In this document: piece after piece, positions 7,586-16,677 of the stretch
Layout of the letters: every line of letters begins with the position of its first letter
Position numbering within the stretch: the first letter of the stretch is position 1
Assembly: GCA_964559125.1 (NCBI GenBank)
Contig: CAZLGW010000007.1
Span: forward strand, 62,001-126,000
Direction: 5' to 3'
From: Ravibacter sp964559125
Lineage (GTDB): Bacteria > Bacteroidota > Bacteroidia > Cytophagales > Spirosomataceae
DNA length: 64,000 bases
The notes under the pieces: generated by a model
Told to the model about the DNA's origin: nothing
The model's input: only the letters and a program-made list of their open reading frames with translations
The model's database searches: none
Position numbers and translations under genes: made by a program

Positions 7586-9436
7586 ATGGAAAAATTTGAT
7601 CCGAAAGCAGTGCTGGGCCAGATCCCCCACCAACCGGGGGTTTATCGCTATTTTAACGAGAGAGACGAGATCATCTACGTCGGGAAGGCCAAAGACCTGC
7701 GTAACCGCGTAAGCAGCTATTTCGTCAATTCCAACCAGCACAACCGGAAAACCCGGCAACTGGTATTCCAGATCGCCCGGATTGAATTCACTATTGTCAA
7801 TACCGAATGGGAAGCGCTGCTGCTTGAAAACCAGCTGATCAAAAATTACCAGCCCAGGTTTAACATCATGCTCAGGGATGACAAAACCTATCCCTTTATC
7901 TGCATTACCAGGGAACGCTTCCCGAGGGTGATCAGCACCCGTAAGGTAGATCCGCAGGCGGGTGATTATTTCGGCCCCTTTGCGAGCGTCAGAACCATGC
8001 ACTCCCTGTTCGATATGTTCAGGGCTCTCTACAAAACAAGGTCATGCCAGTTGCTGCTTTCCAAAGAAAATGTGGAAGCGGGCAAATTCAAGGTCTGCCT
8101 CGAATACCATATCAACAATTGCAAAGGTCCCTGTGAAGGCCTTGTCCCGGAAGAAGAGTACAACGCAGAAATAGACCAGATACGTCATATCCTGAAAGGC
8201 AATCTAACACCGGCAGAACAATACATAAGGCTCAAAATGACCGAAGCGGCCGGGCGCCTGGAGTTTGAAGAAGCGCACAGGTGGAAAGAGAAATACGAGC
8301 TGCTGAGCGAATACCAGAATAAGACGACCGTAACCAACGCTAAAATCGGGAACGTGGATGTGCTGACGGTGGTCTCCGACGAGGAGTCTGCGTATTTCAA
8401 TTTTATGAAGCTCGTCAGCGGGCGGATTATCGCTACGGAGGCAATGGAAGTCCGGAAGAAGATGGAAGAGAGTGACGCCGAGCTGCTTGCCATGGTACTG
8501 GTCGAAATGCAGCAGCGCTACGGCGACGATGCCAGGGAGGTGCTGACGAACCTTATGCCGGAAGGCGAGCTCAATAAGCCGGTGACGGTACCTAAAATCG
8601 GCGACAAACGGAAAGTAGTAGAGCTTTCGCTGAAAAACGTGATGTTCTTCCGGCGGGAGAAAGCCGAGCAGCGGGCGGCTGAAACTACGGCCAGTTCCTC
8701 GAAAAAGGATCGCGTGCTCATCAAGCTGAAAACCGATCTCCAGTTGAAATCGCTTCCCCGCCATATCGAATGTTTCGATAACTCCAACATACAGGGCACC
8801 AACCCGGTCGCTTCGATGGTCTGCTTCAAAAATGCAAAGCCTTCCAAAAAAGATTACCGGCATTTTATGATCAGGACCGTGGAAGGGCCGAATGATTTCG
8901 CTTCAATGAATGAAATTGTAACGCGCCGGTATACCCGTGTCCTGGACGAAAATGGGCCGCTGCCCGACCTGATCATCGTCGACGGGGGCAAAGGACAGCT
9001 CAGCGCCGCCTGCGACGCCCTGAAAAACCTCGGGATATATGGCAAAGTGCCTATAGTAGGCATTGCCAAGAGGTTGGAGGAGATCTATTTCCCCGAAGAC
9101 AGCATCCCGGTCTATATCGATAAGCGCTCGGAATCGCTGAAGCTTATCCAGCAGATACGAGACGAGGCGCACCGGTTTGCCATTACTTTCCACCGCGACC
9201 GGCGGAGCAAAACCAGCCTGGTCAGTGAGCTGGAAGGAATTGAAGGGATCGGCAAGCTGACCGCCACTAAGCTGTTAAAGCATTTTAAATCGGTAAAATC
9301 GCTGAGAGAGCAGACGATCGACGAAATCGCAGCGGTTGTTGGACGGGATAAGGCAATAAAAATCAGGAGCCATTTTGAAACAACTGTAGAGGAAACCTCA
9401 AAATGGGAATTCCTGAAAGAGAAGTACCACCTCTGA
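7586..9436 (+). CDS. uvrC: Excinuclease ABC subunit C
   Basis: The protein has 616 residues, close to E. coli UvrC (610). Domains in order: a GIY-YIG nuclease (about 14-95, with GVYRYF and YVGKAKDLRNR) for the 3' incision; a UvrB-binding UVR motif (about 205-240, EFEEAHRWKEKYE); an RNase H-like nuclease (about 390-540, with HIECFDNSNIQGTN and LIIVDGGKGQLSA) for the 5' incision; and a C-terminal helix-hairpin-helix pair (about 555-616, LEGIEGIGKLTATKLLKHF). It cuts damaged DNA on both sides of the lesion with UvrB. It stands alone on its strand between marC and higBA. Confidence 0.97.
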   Translation: MEKFDPKAVLGQIPHQPGVYRYFNERDEIIYVGKAKDLRNRVSSYFVNSNQHNRKTRQLVFQIARIEFTIVNTEWEALLLENQLIKNYQPRFNIMLRDDKTYPFICITRERFPRVISTRKVDPQAGDYFGPFASVRTMHSLFDMFRALYKTRSCQLLLSKENVEAGKFKVCLEYHINNCKGPCEGLVPEEEYNAEIDQIRHILKGNLTPAEQYIRLKMTEAAGRLEFEEAHRWKEKYELLSEYQNKTTVTNAKIGNVDVLTVVSDEESAYFNFMKLVSGRIIATEAMEVRKKMEESDAELLAMVLVEMQQRYGDDAREVLTNLMPEGELNKPVTVPKIGDKRKVVELSLKNVMFFRREKAEQRAAETTASSSKKDRVLIKLKTDLQLKSLPRHIECFDNSNIQGTNPVASMVCFKNAKPSKKDYRHFMIRTVEGPNDFASMNEIVTRRYTRVLDENGPLPDLIIVDGGKGQLSAACDALKNLGIYGKVPIVGIAKRLEEIYFPEDSIPVYIDKRSESLKLIQQIRDEAHRFAITFHRDRRSKTSLVSELEGIEGIGKLTATKLLKHFKSVKSLREQTIDEIAAVVGRDKAIKIRSHFETTVEETSKWEFLKEKYHL

Positions 9437-9461
9437 AAAACCGGGCTTTAGGTTCCTGAAA

Positions 9462-9851
9462 TCAATCAACTGCCTTCAAAGGATATTCAGCAATCAAAGC
9501 AGCTACAGGAATGTGAAGGAACTCGCTGAATTTCTTAATCATTTTCAAAGACAGTGACTGTTTATAAGACAGCACCTTACTAACCGTCCCCCGATCTCCA
9601 TACACTTCCGCCAGATCTTTAGACTTATAACCAAAATCCTGCATTCTGATTTTTATCAGCTCAATCGGATCAACATCCGGCAAGTCGTTCGTTTTGTTTT
9701 CGTACGACGATATCAAATGGGCCAGCAACATTTTCTCTTTATGCTCAGGAGATTCTTTCGAAACGTGTTTAATTTCCTGATAGCGTTTCAAGCCGGCGTT
9801 ATAATCCTCGACAGTCTCAAATAGAAACCACGCTCTTTCTAAACTTCCCAT
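9462..9851 (-). CDS. higA: HigA-type antitoxin with XRE helix-turn-helix
   Basis: The protein has 129 residues. An acidic N-terminal region (VDPIELIKIRMQDFG) precedes an XRE-like helix-turn-helix (about 70-118) with DLAEVYGDRGTVSKVLSYKQ. This arrangement is typical of the COG5499 HigA antitoxins that pair with HigB toxins. It would neutralise the toxin and repress the operon. It lies 16 bp downstream of the toxin gene; toxin-first order is the normal higBA order. The pair is more A/T-rich than uvrC and the helicase gene on either side. Confidence 0.88.
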   Translation of the reverse strand: MGSLERAWFLFETVEDYNAGLKRYQEIKHVSKESPEHKEKMLLAHLISSYENKTNDLPDVDPIELIKIRMQDFGYKSKDLAEVYGDRGTVSKVLSYKQSLSLKMIKKFSEFLHIPVAALIAEYPLKAVD

Positions 9852-9867
9852 ATTTCAAAAAAAATAA

Positions 9868-10161
9868 TCAAACTTTTGAAGCATCTATTTTATCATACTC
9901 CTCGTGTGTTCCTATAAATCGAACCTCTACTATCTGATCCTCATAATCGATTTCTACAACCAGTCTGAACTTATTACCTACGATTTTAAACCTCGCACGA
10001 CTTCCCGGAATGATCTTTGCTGACGGAAAATCCGCCAACACATCTGCTGATTTTCTCCATACCGCCATTCTTACAGTCAGCTCCCAGGCTTTTAAGGCCT
10101 TCCCGGTATTTGCATGCTTCCTCGCAAATTGACTCAACTTTAGCAACTGTATTATTGTCAT
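9868..10161 (-). CDS. higB: HigB-type mRNA interferase toxin
   Basis: This 97-residue basic protein belongs to the HigB branch of the RelE/ParE superfamily. Family landmarks are LKAWELTVRMAVWRKSADV, FPSAKIIPGSRARFKIVGN, RLVVEIDYEDQIVEVRFIG and the C-terminal HEEYDKID. HigB toxins bind the ribosome and cut translated mRNA. Length matches the family (about 90-100). The gene is complete with no frameshift, so the module could be active. Its promoter should lie in the 150 bp shared with the divergent helicase gene. Confidence 0.9.
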   Translation of the reverse strand: MTIIQLLKLSQFARKHANTGKALKAWELTVRMAVWRKSADVLADFPSAKIIPGSRARFKIVGNKFRLVVEIDYEDQIVEVRFIGTHEEYDKIDASKV

Positions 10162-10299
10162 ACCAACAATAAGTTAATGGTATTCGATTCTCCATCAATC
10201 GTAACAATTGCTCTGGATGAATCAATAGTATGTATTTAAATTCTTATAGCATTACAAAGCTACGCAAAAAGTTGGCAAATAACCAACAATCCCAACATC

Positions 10300-10307
10300 T
10301 ATCTTTG
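10300..10307 (+). promoter_or_regulatory. -7 box of the helicase gene, apparently leaderless
   Basis: TATCTTTG matches TAnnTTTG exactly and ends 4 bases before the ATG at 10312, so transcription would start at or next to the start codon. A TTG lies at 10272-10274, but with a 25-bp spacer it is a weak -33 candidate. Confidence 0.45.
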
Positions 10308-10311
10308 TCTT

Positions 10312-12213
10312 ATGAATCCCTATTTCAAAAAACAACTGGAACTTCTGAAACTGGAACGAAAGGCCGATGAAGAAACTTTCAGGAAAAGCATCGAATCTAC
10401 CAGCGCACAACAGCAGCGTGAAGCGGGTTTTGCCTGGTATCCCATAGCCATACGCGGCCAGGACACGGGCCGGGGCGGGTATGTTTCCCTGGAAATTGAA
10501 AGAACTACCCACCAGCACCTGGTGCATATGCTGCAGACCGGGAGGAAAGCCGAGCTTTTCTCGAACTACGAAAGCGGCACACCAGGGGCCAAAGGGATCA
10601 TACAGAGCATCCGCGGTGATCGTCTCAGCATTACCTTGTTTACAGATGAGCTTCCCGACTGGACGCGTTACGGTAAGCTGGGGGTCAGGTGCCTGTTTGA
10701 CGACGACAGCTACGACGCCATGGAGCTGGCCCTGAAGACCGCCGGTAACCCCGATACGAAAAACCCGCTCATCCAGGTCCTCACCGGAAACCGCAAACCC
10801 GGATTCCTTCCGTTGGCCGAGCCGGTCGTGATCCCGGATTTAAATCCGTCTCAAAACGAAGCTGTTAACAGGATACTGGAAGCACAGGAGCTGGCAATTG
10901 TACACGGACCGCCGGGAACCGGCAAAACGACGACTCTTGTAGCCGCAATACAGCAATTGGTGCGTACCTCTTCAAAGCCGGTACTGGCGGTTGCGCCGAG
11001 CAATGCAGCTATTGACCTGCTTTGCGAACGGCTAGCAAAACAATCGCTCAGGGTGCTCAGGATAGGAAACCCGGTCAGGGTTGGCGATGAGCTGCAAGCA
11101 TTGACCCTCGACTATCGTATTTCTGTTCATTCGGATTTTAAGAGGATAAAAGAGCTTCGCAAAAGAGCTTCCGAATTCCGCAACCTGGCCCACAGGTACA
11201 AGCGTAATTTCGGCGCAGACGAACGTCAGCAGCGGAAAGCCCTGTTTGCCGAAGCCGGAAGGATCAGCCACGAAGTCAGCAACCTGGAGGATTTTATTAT
11301 AGAAGACGAGCTTCACCGGGCAGACGTGATCGCGGCTACACCGGTCGGGGCCTACAACTACGTGATCAGGGATCTTTCTTTCGACACGCTGATCATAGAC
11401 GAAGCGGGCCAGGCGCTGGAGGCGGCCTGCTGGATCCCGGTACTCAAAGCAAAGAAAGTCATCCTGGCAGGAGATCATCTGCAGCTCCCGCCTACGATCA
11501 AATCGGAAGAAGCGGCCGCATCAGGACTCACCCTTACGCTGATGGAAAAATGTGCCGGGTACTATCCCGAAGCTACGGTACTCCTGGACGTGCAGTACAG
11601 GATGCACGAGCGTATCATGGGCTTTCCTTCAAAAACTTTCTATGAAAACCGGCTCATTGCCCATGAATCCGTAAGGGAAGCCGGTATACCCGGAGACGAC
11701 CTGCCTCTTGAATATATCGATACCGCCGGCTGCGGGTTCGGGGAACAGGCTTCCGGCACAAGCTATGTCAACCCCGAAGAAGCCGCCTTTCTGACTTCCA
11801 TGCTTTTCGACTACCTGGAAAACCTCCGGCAGCGGGGCGTATTTACCGGCGATATGTCGGTCGGCGTTATTTCGCCGTATAAGCGTCAGATCGAACTGCT
11901 GAAAGAGAAAGTTGCGGAGCATCCGCAGTATAAAAGCTGGTCGGAGCAGCTATCGGTCAATACGATCGACGCCTTCCAAGGACAGGAGCGGGATATCATC
12001 TTCATCGGTTTGGTGAGAAGCAATACTGAGGGCATTACCGGTTTTCTGAACGAAACCCGGCGTATGAACGTAGCGATGACGAGGGCAAAGAAAAAGCTGG
12101 TGGTAATCGGGGACAGCGCTACGCTCACCCGCCAGCCGTTCTATAACGATTTCATATCTTTCGCCCAGGAGAATGACGCCTACCGGAGCGCTTGGGAGTT
12201 TAACGACTTTTAG
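10312..12213 (+). CDS. Superfamily 1 helicase, UPF1/IGHMBP2-like
   Basis: The protein has 633 residues. An N-terminal beta-rich domain (about 1-180) precedes two RecA-like domains. Walker A is GPPGTGKTT (199-207), motif II is DEAGQALEA, motif III is GDHLQLPPT, motif IV includes QYRMHE, motif V is NTIDAFQGQERDII and motif VI is RRMNVAMTRAKKKL. These are the diagnostic SF1B (5'-3') UPF1-type motifs found in IGHMBP2/Dna2-related bacterial enzymes. Activity on DNA, RNA or hybrids is expected, but the pathway is unknown. No nuclease domain is fused. It is divergent from higBA and lies 47 bp before the M20 gene. Confidence 0.9.
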   Translation: MNPYFKKQLELLKLERKADEETFRKSIESTSAQQQREAGFAWYPIAIRGQDTGRGGYVSLEIERTTHQHLVHMLQTGRKAELFSNYESGTPGAKGIIQSIRGDRLSITLFTDELPDWTRYGKLGVRCLFDDDSYDAMELALKTAGNPDTKNPLIQVLTGNRKPGFLPLAEPVVIPDLNPSQNEAVNRILEAQELAIVHGPPGTGKTTTLVAAIQQLVRTSSKPVLAVAPSNAAIDLLCERLAKQSLRVLRIGNPVRVGDELQALTLDYRISVHSDFKRIKELRKRASEFRNLAHRYKRNFGADERQQRKALFAEAGRISHEVSNLEDFIIEDELHRADVIAATPVGAYNYVIRDLSFDTLIIDEAGQALEAACWIPVLKAKKVILAGDHLQLPPTIKSEEAAASGLTLTLMEKCAGYYPEATVLLDVQYRMHERIMGFPSKTFYENRLIAHESVREAGIPGDDLPLEYIDTAGCGFGEQASGTSYVNPEEAAFLTSMLFDYLENLRQRGVFTGDMSVGVISPYKRQIELLKEKVAEHPQYKSWSEQLSVNTIDAFQGQERDIIFIGLVRSNTEGITGFLNETRRMNVAMTRAKKKLVVIGDSATLTRQPFYNDFISFAQENDAYRSAWEFNDF

Positions 12214-12260
12214 CTAGCTTCACGGTGAAATAGGAAAGAAATCTCATCAATTTCCCCCGA

Positions 12261-13598
12261 ATGAAAACTCTATACATCCCTAACCTGATAAAAACCGGAG
12301 CATACCTCTCGGCGATTGCTCTGTTCCCTTTCTGCGCTTTTTCACAATCTTCACTGAAACCACGGATCGCCAAAGATGCCGAGGCTATCGAGCAGAAGGT
12401 GATCGAATGGCGGAGGGATTTTCACCAACACCCCGAGCTGGGAAACCAGGAAACCCGTACAGCAGGTATTGTCGCTGCCCATCTGAAGCGTCTTGGCCTT
12501 GAGGTTCAGGAAAAAGTGGCTATAACCGGCGTTGTAGGCGTATTAAAAGGCGGAAAGCCGGGGCCTGTCGTAGCGCTGAGGGCCGATATGGACGCGCTGC
12601 CCGTCACAGAGAGGGGCGATCTGCCGTTCAAATCGCGGGTAACCACTACTTTCAACGGCCAGGAGACAGGTGTCATGCATGCCTGCGGACACGATTCCCA
12701 TGTAGCCATCCTTATGGGTGTAGCCGAGATCTTAGCCGCTCATAAAAAAGACCTGGCAGGTACTGTGAAGTTTATTTTTCAGCCTGCAGAAGAAGGAATC
12801 ACGGGGGTGAGCTCTTTCGGCGCCAAGCAAATGGTGGAAGAAGGAGTACTCGAAAATCCTAAAGTCGATGCCATATTCGGCCTTCATATCAATTCGATTA
12901 TGGAGGCGGGTACACTGCGTTACCGCCCCGGAGCCACTATGGCCGCTTCCGACGGGCTTAAAATCAAAGTGCTCGGCAAGCAAAGCCACGGAGCCCGTCC
13001 CTGGTCAAGTATCGACCCCATTGTAACTTCGGCGCAGATTGTGAACTCGCTCCAGACCATCATAAGCCGCAATGTCAACATAAGTGAAACTCCCGCGGTG
13101 GTGACCATTGGCGCCATTCACGGGGGGATCCGGAGTAACATCATTCCTGAATCGGTCGAAATGATCGGCACCATCCGTACCTACAGCGAAGAGCATCAAG
13201 ACTTTATCCATCGCCGTATCGGTGAAATTGCCACACATGTAGCCGAAAGTGCCGGAGCTAAATCGGAAGTCACAATAGATAAGATGTACCCGGTCACTTA
13301 CAACGATCCTGCCCTGACAGATCTCATGGTGCCTACGCTCGAAAAGATTGCCGGTGCAGATAAAGTAGCCATTACTCCCTTACAAACCGGGGCCGAAGAC
13401 TTCAGTCAATATCAAAAGAAGGTACCCGGCTTCTTCTTTTTCCTGGGAGCAAGAAAAAAAGGGATACCCGTGGACGATGCTTTTCCTCATCACACCCCCG
13501 ACTTCTTTATCGAAGAAAGCAGCTTCCTTCTGGGAATAAAATCTCTCGCGAGCCTGACAGTCGACTATCTCGAACTAAAAGCAAAAAAGGGCAAATAG
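12261..13598 (+). CDS. Exported M20-family amidohydrolase
   Basis: The protein has 445 residues. The N-terminus (about 1-29, ending FCAFSQS) looks like a signal peptide, so the enzyme probably acts in the periplasm. The M20D di-metal motifs are clear: RRDFHQHPELGNQE, RADMDALPV (107-115), HACGHD (140-145) and FQPAEEG. This is the IAA-amino-acid hydrolase/N-acyl-amino-acid amidohydrolase branch, which removes acyl groups from amino acids. The true substrate is unknown. It lies 21 bp upstream of the tandem glycerophosphodiesterase gene, so the two exported hydrolases are probably co-expressed. Confidence 0.88.
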   Translation: MKTLYIPNLIKTGAYLSAIALFPFCAFSQSSLKPRIAKDAEAIEQKVIEWRRDFHQHPELGNQETRTAGIVAAHLKRLGLEVQEKVAITGVVGVLKGGKPGPVVALRADMDALPVTERGDLPFKSRVTTTFNGQETGVMHACGHDSHVAILMGVAEILAAHKKDLAGTVKFIFQPAEEGITGVSSFGAKQMVEEGVLENPKVDAIFGLHINSIMEAGTLRYRPGATMAASDGLKIKVLGKQSHGARPWSSIDPIVTSAQIVNSLQTIISRNVNISETPAVVTIGAIHGGIRSNIIPESVEMIGTIRTYSEEHQDFIHRRIGEIATHVAESAGAKSEVTIDKMYPVTYNDPALTDLMVPTLEKIAGADKVAITPLQTGAEDFSQYQKKVPGFFFFLGARKKGIPVDDAFPHHTPDFFIEESSFLLGIKSLASLTVDYLELKAKKGK

Positions 13599-13619
13599 CC
13601 TGCGTTTCCCTCCCAATCC

Positions 13620-15239
13620 ATGAATCAATTTTACTTCCGGACCGTACTTCGGTTATCCGGCAGCATCTTTCTCCTTTTTAGCTTTGTTTTCCCGGTTTCC
13701 GGGCAAAACCGGGCCGCTGAACTGAGAAGGATCTTTCTCAACCCTGCCTCTGAAACTGTTCTGGTTGCCTCGCACCGTGCTTCGCATCTTGATTTTCCTG
13801 AAAATTCGATACCGGCCCTTCGGGATGCTGTCAGGCTCGGCGTCGATATCATTGAGATAGACGCAAAAATCACAGCAGACGGGGTTCCCATTGTAATGCA
13901 TGACCGCACGATAGACCGGACTACCACCGGCAGGGGCGACCCCGAAAAAATGACCTGGTCTGAACTGAAAGAGTTATCGCTGGTTGTAAACGGGAAACCC
14001 ACAGGCGAGCGTATTCCAACACTGGAAGAGGCCTTGCTCTCGGTGAAAGGCCAGGCCCTGGTCGACCTGGATATGAAGACCGATGCCGTGCAGGCAGTAC
14101 TGGAAGTTGTCCGTAAAACCGGCACCGAAGACATGGTGTTTTTCTTTGACAGCGACCGGGAAGTTCTGTCTCAGATCCAAAAGGCCGGCAACTTTCTTAT
14201 CATGCCGAGAGCCAGGGATAAGGCTTCAACAGAGGAAGTCATCAGGCTGTTCGCCCCGCCCGTCGTACACATCGATCCAAGCTTTAATACTCCCGACGTC
14301 ATAGCCCTGATCAAAACGAATCGTGCAAGGGTATGGATCAACGCATTAGGCGCCACCGATAAAGCCATTTCGGAAGGACAGGGCACGGAAGTATTGAAGC
14401 CTCTTCTGGCGACAGGCGTAAACATAATTCAGACCGACCAGCCGCAATTGCTCCTGGGAGTACTGAATCAGCTTGGTAAACGACCGGATATTCCCCCGGC
14501 TATACCGGGTCCGGGATCGTCTGCTCCCCTGATCTCCGCACACAGGAGCAAAATCAGCCGACGGAGCGTAGAAAATACACCAAACGCCGTAAGACAGGCT
14601 CTCCGGTTGGGGGTAGACTATATCGAGATTGATGTCAGGACGACCAAAGACGGGCATATTGTGATCCTCCACGACGGGAAGCTCGACAGGACAACGCGGT
14701 CAAACGGAGTAATGAAAGACCTCACTTTAAAAGAGCTTCAGGCTATCCCGCTAAAGAGGGCCGGCGATGAGAAAATCCCGACACTCGGGGAAATCGCAGA
14801 AATAGTTTCCGGATGGAATGCACAAAACAATAAGAAGACCCATTTATATGTCGATTGTAAGGAAGCAGAACCGGAGCCTCTACTGGCTATCCTTAAAAAG
14901 TATGATCTGCACCGTGAAGCTGTCTTCTATGGCTCCGATGACATGCTTACCAGGTTAAGATCCTCCTACTCCGAAGCCAGGATCATGCCTTCGCTACGCT
15001 CATTGGATGACCTGGCCGGAAAAGCTGCCCGCCTCAGACCTTATGCTTTTGATGTCGATTTTAAAATCCTGAGTACGAATACAGTAGAACATATACACGG
15101 ATATCATATCAGGGTCTTTACTGACTTACTGGGATTACATGACAACCGGAAAAACTATAAAACAGCCCGTAAGCTGGGCGTCGATGCCATCCAGACAGAC
15201 CGTGCCCGGAAAACATTCAAGGTTTTTTCGCACAGGTAA
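13620..15239 (+). CDS. Exported tandem glycerophosphodiester phosphodiesterase (two GDPD domains)
   Basis: The protein has 539 residues with a signal peptide (about 1-29). Domain 1 (about 48-285) has His52-Arg53, Glu61-Asn62, Glu79/Asp81, His94-Asp95 and Lys153. Domain 2 (about 303-535) has His308-Arg309, Glu318-Asn319, Glu336/Asp338, His351-Asp352 and Lys414. Both sets match the GDPD active site, so neither copy looks dead. Each copy ends with a QTD motif, typical of the last barrel strand. GDPDs split glycerophosphodiesters into glycerol-3-phosphate and an alcohol. Most bacterial GDPDs have one domain of about 250-300 residues, so this is an internal duplication or fusion. It converges on the membrane-protein gene at 15268. 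Confidence 0.9.
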   Translation: MNQFYFRTVLRLSGSIFLLFSFVFPVSGQNRAAELRRIFLNPASETVLVASHRASHLDFPENSIPALRDAVRLGVDIIEIDAKITADGVPIVMHDRTIDRTTTGRGDPEKMTWSELKELSLVVNGKPTGERIPTLEEALLSVKGQALVDLDMKTDAVQAVLEVVRKTGTEDMVFFFDSDREVLSQIQKAGNFLIMPRARDKASTEEVIRLFAPPVVHIDPSFNTPDVIALIKTNRARVWINALGATDKAISEGQGTEVLKPLLATGVNIIQTDQPQLLLGVLNQLGKRPDIPPAIPGPGSSAPLISAHRSKISRRSVENTPNAVRQALRLGVDYIEIDVRTTKDGHIVILHDGKLDRTTRSNGVMKDLTLKELQAIPLKRAGDEKIPTLGEIAEIVSGWNAQNNKKTHLYVDCKEAEPEPLLAILKKYDLHREAVFYGSDDMLTRLRSSYSEARIMPSLRSLDDLAGKAARLRPYAFDVDFKILSTNTVEHIHGYHIRVFTDLLGLHDNRKNYKTARKLGVDAIQTDRARKTFKVFSHR

Positions 15240-15267
15240 AGGCGCCCGCAGTACAATCGGCCGGCAG

Positions 15268-16566
15268 CTATTTTTTATCGGGATTAGCCAGCGCTCCGAA
15301 CCTATAGTTTGTACCCCCGAGATCTTCGCTGTGACTGTTGCTTGCCACCACGGCCAGAAGAGCCGTAAATAACAGGAACCAGACCATATTAAGAGCGTAA
15401 GCCTTCCAGCGTACAGGCTCTCCTGTTCTGGGGACCGGCTCCAGCTTGGGTAAAAAATATAGTATTACGGCAAAATTCACCAGGTAGAGATACTGTTCGA
15501 TACGCTGCACCGAAATGAACGAGCCGGTCACAAGCAGGCTCATCAGGATATACATACCCAACAGGATCCTGTAAAAGCCGGAAACCTCATGGCGGTCAAA
15601 CACTTTCCCCGAACTCAACCTCCTTACCCAGTAGCCTGTGGCAGCCAGGAACAGGAAATACGGCCCTATCGCAAAGACTCCCGAAACAAAAGCGGGTATC
15701 CCTCCCGAAAGGCGCGACAGGTGCTCGTGCATCTTTGTTACATTCGTATTTTGCTCCCACATGATCGCCGGGATAACCAGCAGCAATACAATGACCGGCA
15801 ATATCCATGACTTGGACGAAGGAGCACGCTTTTCCTCCCATTCTGATGTAAACACCGCATAAGCCATTGAAATTCCGCCAAAGAACCCAAGGGTATATTC
15901 CATCACATTCCAGAAGTTAAAGCCCAGCTTCGATACGCTTCCCAGCACCTGGAGAAAATTTCCGAAGGCAAATCCAAACCCGGCTCCAAACCCTGTGATC
16001 AATGCCACTTTCAGAGCTGAATACATTTCCTGGCGGATCATATACCAGGTGATGGCCGCAGCCATACCGAGGCAGGCAGCCCATAGCTCGGACCTCGGCG
16101 GCGTCATAAGCCAGCCGAACTGCTCTACCACGAAAAAATACACGACGATTGCTCCTATCGTCATTTCCGTTATAATACGGTGCCAGGCTATGCTTTTCTT
16201 TCCTTTGGCGTTGGATAGCGATATACCAAAAAGCCCGCCTCCAAGGAAGCCATACAGTCCACCTATGACGAACAGCATCAGCAAGCCATAATATACGTTG
16301 CCAAAATCCGTACTTCTTGCGTAGCCAACCACCTTTCCGTAGCTCATGATGCCGCCCAGCCCCCAACCCAGCGCCCCTGCAAGAGTGGCGTTAAAAGCGC
16401 TTTTCAGCCAGTCGGCCCTGCCGGAAAGGAGAAGTATGGTAAGGCAACCTATGCCACCTGCCCAGGCAGCCGCATGTTCGTGTCCAAACTGCCCGCGTAC
16501 GGCCCACGCCGTTCCGAGAGCCATTCCGGTTATTAAAAGAGAAGGGAGTAGTTCTGTTCTTTTCAT
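15268..16566 (-). CDS. Polytopic inner-membrane protein, unrecognised
   Basis: I do not recognise this 432-residue protein. It is strongly hydrophobic with roughly 11-12 predicted transmembrane segments and few long loops. Near the first segments lies a polar, probably conserved stretch, RGQFGHEHAAAWAGG (24-38). Glycine-rich helices follow, such as GALGWGLGGIMSYGKV and GFGAGFGFAFGNF, which suggest tight helix packing as in transporters. There is no signal peptide and no soluble domain. It lies downstream of the sialate O-acetylesterase on the same strand, separated by a 353-bp repeat-rich gap, and converges with the GDPD gene. A transport role for a sugar or degradation product is a guess from context. 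Confidence 0.75.
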   Translation of the reverse strand: MKRTELLPSLLITGMALGTAWAVRGQFGHEHAAAWAGGIGCLTILLLSGRADWLKSAFNATLAGALGWGLGGIMSYGKVVGYARSTDFGNVYYGLLMLFVIGGLYGFLGGGLFGISLSNAKGKKSIAWHRIITEMTIGAIVVYFFVVEQFGWLMTPPRSELWAACLGMAAAITWYMIRQEMYSALKVALITGFGAGFGFAFGNFLQVLGSVSKLGFNFWNVMEYTLGFFGGISMAYAVFTSEWEEKRAPSSKSWILPVIVLLLVIPAIMWEQNTNVTKMHEHLSRLSGGIPAFVSGVFAIGPYFLFLAATGYWVRRLSSGKVFDRHEVSGFYRILLGMYILMSLLVTGSFISVQRIEQYLYLVNFAVILYFLPKLEPVPRTGEPVRWKAYALNMVWFLLFTALLAVVASNSHSEDLGGTNYRFGALANPDKK

Positions 16567-16677
16567 TGGGTTAATGAGTTTAAATGATCAGGCTTTTTAT
16601 TATACGCCGGTACATTTCAAAGCGGCTATGCTTCATTACCGTTAATTGCTCTGAAAGTGTTTAACCACGAAGAGAAG
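16567..16677. other. Start of 353-bp intergenic region
   Basis: No gene is seen here. This is the left part of the gap between the membrane-protein gene (start 16566) and the sialate O-acetylesterase stop (16920). It should hold the minus-strand promoter of the membrane-protein gene, though no clear TAnnTTTG box was found. The rest of the gap is filled by the hairpin cluster and inverted repeat listed next. Confidence 0.5.
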
